Assembly: GCA_017453335.1 (NCBI GenBank)
Contig: JAFTKI010000070.1
Coordinates: 1-64,000 of the forward strand
Source of the DNA: Clostridia bacterium
GTDB taxonomy: Bacteria; Bacillota_A; Clostridia; Oscillospirales; CAG-272
Reading direction: 5' to 3'
Length of the DNA: 64,000 nucleotides
A model generated the notes under the pieces. It did no database searches. It was not told the origin of the DNA and worked only from the letters and a program-made list of their open reading frames with translations. Made by a program: the position numbers and the translations under genes. The stretch's first letter is position 1. The number at the start of each line of letters is the position of its first letter. Below are positions 41,823-49,179 of this stretch, piece after piece.

Positions 41823-42599
41823 TTAAATTCCTTCTTTCTGTGTAATTCTGACATCGATCCCGTTCGACTTGAGCGTTTGCTTCAGATCGGGGATCTCAAC
41901 CTCTCCGAAATGGAAGATCGATGCGGCAAGTCCCGCATCTACCTTGGGAAGCGTTTTGAAAAGCGTTACAAAATCCTCTTGACATCCCGCACCGCCCGAC
42001 GCGATCACGGGAACGTCCACAACATTGCAAACCGCCTCCAGCATTTCCAGATCAAAGCCCTTCTTTACGCCGTCGGTATCGATGCTGTTGAGCACGATCT
42101 CGCCCGCTCCCGCATCAACGCCGCGCTTGATCCATTCAATGGCATCGATTCCTGTATCCACGCGACCGCCCTTGGCAAAAACACGGAATTGTCCGTCCAC
42201 GCGCTTGGCATCCACCGAAAGCACCACGCACTGGTCGCCATACTTTCGTGCCGCCTCTTTGATCAGATCGGGATTGCGGATCGCGCCCGAATTGACGCTG
42301 ACCTTATCGGCACCGCATTTGAGCACACGGTCGAAATCGTCCACGGTATTGATACCGCCGCCAACCGTCAGCGGAATAAAGATGGTCTTTGCAACCTCGC
42401 AAAGAATATCGGTAAACAGTGCTCGCCCCTCGGCAGATGCCGTGATATCGTAAAATACCAGCTCATCGGCACCGCATTCGCTGTAAAACTGTGCCAGCTT
42501 GATGGGAGAGGAAACGTCGGCAAGGCCTAAAAAGTTGACGCCCTTTACCACGCGTCCGTCCTTGACGTCAAGACAAGGAATGATTCGTTTGGTAACCAT
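41823..42599 (-). CDS. hisF: Imidazole glycerol phosphate synthase, cyclase subunit
   Basis: A 258-residue TIM barrel that uses ammonia from HisH to make IGP and AICAR. Catalytic D11 (IPCLDVKDGRVVKGVNF) and the second Asp (LNSIDTDGVKKGFD) are present. It is three bases after hisA. Confidence 0.97.
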   Translation of the reverse strand: MVTKRIIPCLDVKDGRVVKGVNFLGLADVSSPIKLAQFYSECGADELVFYDITASAEGRALFTDILCEVAKTIFIPLTVGGGINTVDDFDRVLKCGADKVSVNSGAIRNPDLIKEAARKYGDQCVVLSVDAKRVDGQFRVFAKGGRVDTGIDAIEWIKRGVDAGAGEIVLNSIDTDGVKKGFDLEMLEAVCNVVDVPVIASGGAGCQEDFVTLFKTLPKVDAGLAASIFHFGEVEIPDLKQTLKSNGIDVRITQKEGI

Positions 42600-42602
42600 C
42601 CT

Positions 42603-43322
42603 TCACACCTCCCGAGCCGCCGCAACGGCTTCCTTCAGATCGATCGCACCCGTGTACAGAGCCTTTCCGAGAATGGCTCCGTAAAGTCCCATTTCGGAAA
42701 GCTTTTTCACGTCTTCCACGCTTGTCACGCCGCCCGATGCCGTAAAGTTGATCGGGAAACGCTTGCCAAGCTCCGAGTAAAGTGCGAGATTGGTACCCGA
42801 CAAAAGGCCATCCTTGGAAATATCGGTGCAGATCACGCAGGAAACGCCCTTTTGGGTAAGCGTTTCGCAAAAATCAAAGCAATCGAGTGCGCTGACCTCA
42901 CGCCAGCCCTTGATGGCAACCATGCCGTCCTTGATATCCACGCCAACCGCGATCTTATCGCCGTAAGCCTTGAGTGCCGCATCCAAAAATGCAGGATCGG
43001 TCACAGCAGCGGTTCCGATGATCACACGGTAAGCACCCGCGTCAATGTAGGTCTTCACGGTTTCCATCGAACGGATACCGCCGCCGATTTCCACCTTCAA
43101 TCCGCTCTCGGCGATCAATCGCTTCACGGTATTGAGATTGGGCGTATTGCCATCACGCGCACCCTCCAGATCCACCACGTGCAAATATTCCGCACCGCAC
43201 GCGGCAAATCCTTTGGCAACACCAACAGGATCATCGCTGTAGACCGTCATTTGGTCGTAATCTCCTCGAATCAAGCGGACGGCCTTACCGCCGATGAGGT
43301 CTATTGCAGGAAACAAATTCAT
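42603..43322 (-). CDS. hisA: ProFAR isomerase
   Basis: A 239-residue TIM barrel for the Amadori rearrangement of ProFAR. Motifs: FPAIDLIGGKAVRLIRGDY, VEIGGGIRSMETV, CTDISKDGLLSGTN and ASGGVTSVEDVKKL. A much longer open frame extends upstream, but it is antisense-like noise over hisH; the ATG at 43322 has AAAGGA before it and matches the family start. Confidence 0.96.
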   Translation of the reverse strand: MNLFPAIDLIGGKAVRLIRGDYDQMTVYSDDPVGVAKGFAACGAEYLHVVDLEGARDGNTPNLNTVKRLIAESGLKVEIGGGIRSMETVKTYIDAGAYRVIIGTAAVTDPAFLDAALKAYGDKIAVGVDIKDGMVAIKGWREVSALDCFDFCETLTQKGVSCVICTDISKDGLLSGTNLALYSELGKRFPINFTASGGVTSVEDVKKLSEMGLYGAILGKALYTGAIDLKEAVAAAREV

Positions 43323-43348
43323 TGGTTCAAAATCCTTTCTCGGATAGG

Positions 43349-43960
43349 TTACATCTCGCAGAACGCGCGCAGGATCGCAAGTCCCACCTGTCCGCTCTTT
43401 TCGGGATGGAACTGCGTGCCGTACACGTTGCCCGATGCCACAGCAGCTGTCAGAGTTGCTCCGTATTCCGTGGTGGCGATCACCGATTCCTCGCAATCGG
43501 CACCCGCATAGGAATGGACGAAGTAAACGAAATCGCCTTCGTTGATATAACGGAACAACGGGCTTTTTTCCTTCCCGAAGGAAAGCGCATTCCAGCCGAT
43601 ATGAGGCACCTTCAAGCTCTCCCCGATCACAGGACGGATCGGCTTGACGGATCCCTTGATCAGCCCAAGTCCGCGATGCTCGCCGTATTCGTAGCTTTTC
43701 TCGAACAGCATCTGCATTCCAAGGCAAATCCCCAAAAGAGGCTTGCCCTTTGCCGCCTCCTCCAGCACCACACGGTCAAGCCCCGATTCACGTAGCTTGC
43801 GAGCGGCATCCTCAAAAGCACCGACACCGGGCAGGATCAATCGGTCCGCCTGTGCCAGAACCGCGGGATCGGAGGTCACCGTAACCTCTTTCCCAAGAAA
43901 CGCAAACGAGCTTTTCAGGGAAAACAAATTTCCAACGCCGTAGTCAATGATCGCTATCAT
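43349..43960 (-). CDS. hisH: Imidazole glycerol phosphate synthase, glutaminase subunit
   Basis: A 203-residue class-I glutaminase. The triad is Cys in [12 protein letters not shown], with His and Glu in [11 protein letters not shown]. It overlaps hisB by four bases (ATGA) and supplies ammonia to HisF. Confidence 0.97.
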   Translation of the reverse strand: MIAIIDYGVGNLFSLKSSFAFLGKEVTVTSDPAVLAQADRLILPGVGAFEDAARKLRESGLDRVVLEEAAKGKPLLGICLGMQMLFEKSYEYGEHRGLGLIKGSVKPIRPVIGESLKVPHIGWNALSFGKEKSPLFRYINEGDFVYFVHSYAGADCEESVIATTEYGATLTAAVASGNVYGTQFHPEKSGQVGLAILRAFCEM

Positions 43961-44550
43961 AAAAGAACTCCCTTGGTGGACGGAATTTCATTGGCGCGGC
44001 TCTCCGAAACTGCAATCGCCTCGCTCAGCGCGCGTGCCACAGCCTTGAAGATCGCCTCGGCAATGTGATGCGAATTCTTGCCGTCAAGCTGACGGATGTG
44101 CAGCGTGATTGCCGCATTGCGAACGAATGCCGTCCAGAATTCCTCTACCAGCTCGGTGTCAAAGCTACCGATCTTCTGGCTGGGGAATTCCGCCTTGAAG
44201 ACCAGGCAATCTCTGCCCGATACATCGATTGCCGCCAGCACAAGCGCTTCATCCATCGGAAGCAGCATATTGCCGTAGCGCGCAATTCCTCTGCAATCGC
44301 CAAGAGCCTGACGGAAGGCAGTCCCCAAACAGATACCGATATCCTCCACGCTGTGGTGATCGTCCACGTTGGTATCTCCCACGCATTTCACGGAAAGATC
44401 GAATCTGCCGTGCTTTGCAAACAGCGTAAGCATGTGATCCAAAAAGCCACAGCCGGTTTGAATGTCGGACACGCCCGTTCCGTCCAGATTGAGCGAAAGA
44501 ACGATATCGGTTTCTCCCGTTTTCCGTTTGATTTCAGAGTTTCTCATCAT
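43957..44550 (-). CDS. hisB: Imidazoleglycerol-phosphate dehydratase
   Basis: A 197-residue manganese-dependent dehydratase, monofunctional (no phosphatase domain). Metal-binding histidine motifs are [26 protein letters not shown] and [14 protein letters not shown]. Two adjacent ATGs could start it; the second (44547) has slightly better spacing from AAAGGAG. Histidinol-phosphatase is not in this operon. Confidence 0.97.
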   Translation of the reverse strand: MMRNSEIKRKTGETDIVLSLNLDGTGVSDIQTGCGFLDHMLTLFAKHGRFDLSVKCVGDTNVDDHHSVEDIGICLGTAFRQALGDCRGIARYGNMLLPMDEALVLAAIDVSGRDCLVFKAEFPSQKIGSFDTELVEEFWTAFVRNAAITLHIRQLDGKNSHHIAEAIFKAVARALSEAIAVSESRANEIPSTKGVLL

Positions 44551-44559
44551 TAGCTCCTT

Positions 44560-45627
44560 TCAACCGCGCTTTTGCTCGGTCAGAATCTCCTTGACCGTTG
44601 CAACCAGCGTTTGCATCTCTTCCATCGTACCGATGGTGATGCGGTTATAGTCTTTGATCAGTTCGGCGGTAAAATGACGCACCAGAATGCCGCGCGCCTT
44701 GAGTTCAAGGTAAAGTGCCTCGCCGCCGATCTTCTCGCTCTTTGCAAAAATAAAATTGGTGGAAGACGGCAAAACGAAGAATCCGAGATCCTCCAATGCC
44801 TTGGTCGTATAGGCTCGATTTTCTTGAATTTTGCGGCAGTTCTGCATATAATAATCCTTTTCATCCATCGCCGCCGCACCTGCCAGGAGCGACAAGCGAT
44901 TGACGTTGTAAGGATTGGTGGAATACTTGATCTTTTCAAGATCGGCGATCAGCTCGCTGTTACCGAAGGCAAAGCCAAGCCGTGCGCCTGCCAAGGAATA
45001 GGACTTGGAAAAGGTACGGACCACCAAAAGATTATCATATTTTTCGATCAGCGGCAACGCACTCTCAGCACCGAAATCAACGTACGCCTCATCAATGAGT
45101 ACCACGTGATCGGGATTGGATTTCACGATCTCTTCGATCTTGTCAACCGAGATCGCAATGCCTGTCGGTGCGTTGGGATTGGCGATCACAACCGCTCTGC
45201 CGACGTTCAGATAATCACGGTAATCCACGCGAAAATCATCGGTCAGATCAATCTTTTTCGAATCAATTCCGTACAGATCGGCATACACCGAATAAAAGCC
45301 ATAGCTGATGCTCGGAAAAGCGACCCCATGTCGGCAAAACGCCATAAAGGAAAAATTCAGGATCTCGTCCGATCCGTTGGAAACAAACACGTTGGATGCT
45401 TTCACACCGTATTGCTCGGCGATCTTTTTTCTCAGCTTCCCTGCCGTGGGGTCCGAGTAAAGTCTCAATTCCCGAACACTCTCGTTGCCGATCGCCCGAA
45501 CCACTTCGGGGGACGGCGGAAAGGGCGACTCGTTGGTATTGAGCTTGATATATTTCATGTTGGTGGGCTGCTCTCCGGGGGTATATGCCACCAACGGTTG
45601 ATACTGTTCTGCCAAAAAGCGGCTCAT
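44560..45627 (-). CDS. hisC: Histidinol-phosphate aminotransferase
   Basis: A 355-residue PLP enzyme. The PLP lysine is in RTFSKSYSLAGARLGF. Other motifs are LNTNESPFPPSPEVV, SNGSDEILNFSF, NPNAPTG and DEAYVDFG. It lies 17 bp after hisD. Confidence 0.96.
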   Translation of the reverse strand: MSRFLAEQYQPLVAYTPGEQPTNMKYIKLNTNESPFPPSPEVVRAIGNESVRELRLYSDPTAGKLRKKIAEQYGVKASNVFVSNGSDEILNFSFMAFCRHGVAFPSISYGFYSVYADLYGIDSKKIDLTDDFRVDYRDYLNVGRAVVIANPNAPTGIAISVDKIEEIVKSNPDHVVLIDEAYVDFGAESALPLIEKYDNLLVVRTFSKSYSLAGARLGFAFGNSELIADLEKIKYSTNPYNVNRLSLLAGAAAMDEKDYYMQNCRKIQENRAYTTKALEDLGFFVLPSSTNFIFAKSEKIGGEALYLELKARGILVRHFTAELIKDYNRITIGTMEEMQTLVATVKEILTEQKRG

Positions 45628-45644
45628 GTGTACGCTTCCCTTCT

Positions 45645-46928
45645 TTATTTGCTATTCTTATTTTTTCTTGCAACAGCGCTTGCCGCGTGTGCAGTCAAGC
45701 CCTCACGCGTTGCAAACAGTGCAACATCATCGGCAACCTTTGCGAGAGCCTTTGCGGTATAATAGGTATACTGTGATTTTTTCACGAAATCGTCAACCGA
45801 CAAGGGGCTGGAAAACCGCGCGGTACCGCCTGTGGGCAGGGTGTGGTTGGGACCTGCAAAATAATCCCCCAGCGCCTCGGGACAGTATTTGCCCATAAAT
45901 ACCGAGCCTGCATGACGAATCTCGCCAAGATAATCAAACGGATTGTCCACACAAAGCTCCAAATGCTCGGGAGCGATCTCGTTTGCGATCTCGATCACGC
46001 GCGCAAGACTGTCTGCAACGATGATCTTTCCATTGTTGTCGATCGAGGCTCTTGCGATCTCGGCTCTCAAAAGCTGCGGAATCTGTCGCTCCAAAGCGGC
46101 TTGTACATCGGTGGCAAGCTGTTCGCTGTCGGTTACCAGAACCGCGCTTGCAAGCTTGTCGTGCTCGGCCTGCGACAAAAGATCTGCCGCTACCACGTCG
46201 GGATCACAGGTTGCATCGGCAACCACAAGGATCTCGCTGGGGCCTGCGATCATATCAATGGCAACCTTTCCGAACACCTGCTTCTTTGCCTCCGCAACAA
46301 ATGCGTTACCGGGGCCTACGATCTTATCAACCGCGGGTACGGTTTCGGTTCCGTATGCCAGTGCGGCAACAGCCTGAGCGCCGCCAACCTTAAAGATGCG
46401 GTCAACGCCTGCGATCTTCGCCGCCGCCAAGATATTGGGATTAACCTTTCCGTCCTTGCCGGGAGGGGTTACCATCACGATCATACCGCATCCCGCGATC
46501 TTTGCGGGAATGCTGTTCATCAACACCGAGGAAGGATATGCAGCCGTTCCGCCGGGGACATACAATCCAACACGGTCGATGGGGGTGATTCTCTGCCCCA
46601 TCACGATGCCGTCCTCGCCCTCGATCAAAAAGCTGTTGCGAACCTGTCTTTTATGGAAGTTGTGAATATTCACAGCCGCCCGTTTGATCACGTCAAGAAA
46701 CGCCTCGTCTACCGACGCAAACGCCTCATCGATCTCCTCTTTGCTGACTTCAACGGAGGAAAGCTGTACCTTGTCAAATTTTTCGCTGTATTCCAACAAG
46801 GCTTTGTCTCCGTTCTTCCGAACATTCTCAATAATTCCCGAAACGATGGAAGCCACATCAACGGTTGCTTCGGCCCTTGCAAAGATCTCGCTGTTTGCAA
46901 CCTCACCGTATTTCAAAATGCGAATCAT
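45645..46928 (-). CDS. hisD: Histidinol dehydrogenase
   Basis: A 427-residue zinc enzyme for the last two steps of the pathway. Motifs: VGLYVPGGTAAYPSSVLMN, VGPGNAFVAEAKKQVFG, DMIAGPSEILVVAD, LLSQAEHD and the C-terminal GPNHTLPTGGTARF with zinc and catalytic His residues. Confidence 0.97.
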   Translation of the reverse strand: MIRILKYGEVANSEIFARAEATVDVASIVSGIIENVRKNGDKALLEYSEKFDKVQLSSVEVSKEEIDEAFASVDEAFLDVIKRAAVNIHNFHKRQVRNSFLIEGEDGIVMGQRITPIDRVGLYVPGGTAAYPSSVLMNSIPAKIAGCGMIVMVTPPGKDGKVNPNILAAAKIAGVDRIFKVGGAQAVAALAYGTETVPAVDKIVGPGNAFVAEAKKQVFGKVAIDMIAGPSEILVVADATCDPDVVAADLLSQAEHDKLASAVLVTDSEQLATDVQAALERQIPQLLRAEIARASIDNNGKIIVADSLARVIEIANEIAPEHLELCVDNPFDYLGEIRHAGSVFMGKYCPEALGDYFAGPNHTLPTGGTARFSSPLSVDDFVKKSQYTYYTAKALAKVADDVALFATREGLTAHAASAVARKNKNSK

Positions 46929-46944
46929 ACTCTACTCTCTTTTC

Positions 46945-47571
46945 TCAAGGATTGGCGATCAGCGCCTCAATATCCTCACACATTTTACGAATTTGTTGAT
47001 TTTTAAATTTGTAAGCGACCTTATTTGCCACAAGACGCGCACTGATATCCACCACGGTCTCTCTCGGCTCCAAGTCATTCTCCAGAAGTGTTTTTCCGGT
47101 TTCCACGATATCAACGATCACATCGGAAAGCCCCAGGATCGGAGCCAGCTCGATCGAGCCGTTGAGCTTGATGATATCGATCTCACGGCTGATCCCATTG
47201 TAATAGGAGCGCGCGATATGCGGAAACTTGGTGGCAACGCGCAGGGTCCTGTCGCGGTTATCACAAAAATCCTTTTTGCAAGCCACCGCCATGCGGCACT
47301 TTCCGATGCCAAGATCGGCAAGCTCGTAAATATCGGGCTCATATTCCAGAATAATATCCCGTCCCGCAATGCCGATATCGGCGGCACCGCGCTCAACGTA
47401 GATGACAACATCCGAAGGCTTTACCCAGAAATAACGAACGCCCTTCTCGGGATTTTCGAAGATCAGCTTGCGGTTTTCCTCATGAATCGAGGGACATTCA
47501 TATCCCGCCTGTTCAAATATCTTGTATGCCTTCTCGCCCAAGCGTCCCTTGGGAAGCGCAATATTAATCAT
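46945..47571 (-). CDS. hisG: ATP phosphoribosyltransferase, short catalytic subunit
   Basis: A 208-residue short-form HisG without the regulatory ACT-like domain; it needs HisZ, encoded just upstream. It starts MINIALPKGRLGEKA and has GIAGRDIILEYEPDIYEL, VATKFPHIARSYY and DVIVDIVETGKTLLEN. The ATG at 47571 overlaps the end of hisZ by eight bases, so the two are coupled. Confidence 0.96.
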   Translation of the reverse strand: MINIALPKGRLGEKAYKIFEQAGYECPSIHEENRKLIFENPEKGVRYFWVKPSDVVIYVERGAADIGIAGRDIILEYEPDIYELADLGIGKCRMAVACKKDFCDNRDRTLRVATKFPHIARSYYNGISREIDIIKLNGSIELAPILGLSDVIVDIVETGKTLLENDLEPRETVVDISARLVANKVAYKFKNQQIRKMCEDIEALIANP

Positions 47572-48691
47572 TGGTTTCAAGGACTTCCAGACCTCCCTTT
47601 CCAAGCTGCATCCGTGTGCGATAGCGAACACCGATCGCACCGTTTCGGCGGATCAGAACGCTTTTCCCGTTTTTGCGAAGCTCCTCCGCGGCGGCGATCA
47701 GCGCGGCAATGTCGGTAGCGATATCGTAAGTCAGCACCACGTCAACATCATACGAAGAAGAGGTGCGGTCAAGCTGCTCCAACAGATCAAGGTACACGGC
47801 AAAGCCAATCGCTCCCGCAGTTTTTTCCATCTTAGACATCAATTTATCGTATCTGCCTCCCGACAGCACGCCATCGGGAATTCCGTTGATAAAGCCGCGG
47901 AAGATAATTCCGTTATAATAGCTCATATCGTTGACCACGGAGAAATCCAAAAACAGACCGTTAACACAGCCGTACGCGCGCAACAGCTCTGCAACGCCGC
48001 GCAGCTCCATGTATGCAGCTTCCATCTTAGCACCCTGCACCAGGGGAGCAAGCTTTTCCAAAGCCACCTCAAGCGGCTCATACAGCTCGGTGATCTGGCA
48101 GATCGATGCCGTGATCTCCTCGCTCAGTCCGTGTGCCTTTGCATAAGCGCGGATCGCATGCGTATTTTTGGTTGCAATATCGTGCAACAGCTCACCGCAT
48201 CCATCCTCGTCCACACCCGCATTCTCCAGCAGTCCGCTGACCAATCCCATGTGAGACAGCGCAAGAATGTTATCGCCGTTGATCAGATCCAGGCTTTTTT
48301 TAGCAAGCATCACGACCTCGGCCGCCGAGCAAAGATCGATCTCTCCGATGCACTCGAGTCCCGTTTGCATGATCTCACGGAAGCCGTTTCCACCTGCAGA
48401 GGTGCGGTACACCGTTTCATTGTAAAACAGCTTGTGCAACGACTTATCCTCGCGTCCGATGTTTTTAATGATCGACAGCGTTACATCGGGCTTGAGTGCC
48501 ATCAGCTTTCCGTTTGTATCGGTAAAGGTCAGAATATTATCGCTGACCAAAAAGCTTTTATTTTTTGCGTACAGGTCATATTCCTCGAACTTGCTGACAC
48601 GGTAATGAGAATATCCGTATCTTCGATACAACTCGCGCAAGCCGTAAACCGCCTGTTCGTCCTGTTTCAAAACTTCATTTTCCAACTTCAT
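47564..48691 (-). CDS. hisZ: ATP phosphoribosyltransferase regulatory subunit
   Basis: A 375-residue HisRS-like protein lacking tRNA-charging function. Class II synthetase-like motifs are present (KPDVTLSIIKNI, YNETVYRT, LECIGEID, VNGLFLDFSVVNDMSYYNGIIFRGFI). It forms the hetero-octamer with short HisG and gives histidine feedback. It overlaps the YerC-type regulator gene by four bases. Confidence 0.93.
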   Translation of the reverse strand: MKLENEVLKQDEQAVYGLRELYRRYGYSHYRVSKFEEYDLYAKNKSFLVSDNILTFTDTNGKLMALKPDVTLSIIKNIGREDKSLHKLFYNETVYRTSAGGNGFREIMQTGLECIGEIDLCSAAEVVMLAKKSLDLINGDNILALSHMGLVSGLLENAGVDEDGCGELLHDIATKNTHAIRAYAKAHGLSEEITASICQITELYEPLEVALEKLAPLVQGAKMEAAYMELRGVAELLRAYGCVNGLFLDFSVVNDMSYYNGIIFRGFINGIPDGVLSGGRYDKLMSKMEKTAGAIGFAVYLDLLEQLDRTSSSYDVDVVLTYDIATDIAALIAAAEELRKNGKSVLIRRNGAIGVRYRTRMQLGKGGLEVLETND

Positions 48692-48984
48692 TTCTTGGAC
48701 TCCTTCTCCACTCGATCAAGGATCATTCGGTAACCGCCTGTACCGTAATTGTACGCGCGATTGATACGGCTGATGGTTGCCGTGCTGGCACCCGTTTCCT
48801 CTACGATTTTACTGTAAACGACCTGCTCGGAAAGCATTTTAGCAACCAACAAGCGTTGCGCCACGTCAGCGATCTCCTTTTGCGTCATCAAATCCTCCAA
48901 AAACGCGGCACAATCCTCCTCGTTTTCAAGAGCAAGCAACGCGCGAAACAGTAGCTGACATCCATCATTTTGATATTTATTCAT
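48688..48984 (-). CDS. TrpR-like YerC/YecD-family regulator (HisR type)
   Basis: A 98-residue DNA-binding protein. It has the TrpR-like fold signature ALENEEDCAAFLEDLMTQKEIADVAQRLLVAKML and the recognition region GASTATISRINRAYNYGTGGYRMIL. In Clostridia this family heads histidine operons and is proposed as the histidine repressor HisR. Here it is the first gene of the his operon and overlaps hisZ. The ATG at 48984 is chosen because the family begins there; the ribosome-binding site (GGGAGA) is somewhat distant. Three AAAGnnCTTT-type repeats at the promoter are its likely targets. Confidence 0.88.
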   Translation of the reverse strand: MNKYQNDGCQLLFRALLALENEEDCAAFLEDLMTQKEIADVAQRLLVAKMLSEQVVYSKIVEETGASTATISRINRAYNYGTGGYRMILDRVEKESKK

Positions 48985-49016
48985 CAACCAAAATCTCCCT
49001 TCCTTTGCAGTTTCAC

Positions 49017-49065
49017 AAAGCACTTTAACATGATAACACACTAAAGCGCTTTTGTCAAGTACTTT
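49017..49065. promoter_or_regulatory. Three palindromic repeats, candidate HisR operators
   Basis: AAAGCACTTT (49017-49026), AAAGCGCTTT (49043-49052) and CAAGTACTTT (49056-49065) share the core AAGnnCTTT. The first lies just after the -10 element, the second fills part of the spacer and the third overlaps the -35 element. This is the placement expected for a repressor that shuts the promoter. Confidence 0.65.
49030..49058 (-). promoter_or_regulatory. Histidine operon promoter
   Basis: On the minus strand TTGACA (49058-49053), 17 bases, TATCAT (49035-49030). Confidence 0.8.
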
Positions 49066-49134
49066 TTTGCAATAAATCCTATATATTTCAATATTTTTTT
49101 GCAAAAATAAAGAAAACGATTTCAAAAAGCGAAT

Positions 49135-49162
49135 ACGGGCTGTTGCCGAAGCAACAGCCCGT
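49135..49162 (-). terminator. Terminator after the secreted repeat protein
   Basis: A perfect 12-bp stem (49135-49146 with 49151-49162) with a TTCG tetraloop on the minus strand; TTTTTG follows a few bases later. Confidence 0.85.
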
Positions 49163-49179
49163 GAAATTTGAGTTGATTT

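Noticed and set aside
42603..43727. Extended 374-codon form of HisA
   Set aside because: The 135 extra N-terminal residues are out-of-frame hisH sequence; HisA proteins begin with the FPAIDL strand at 43322.
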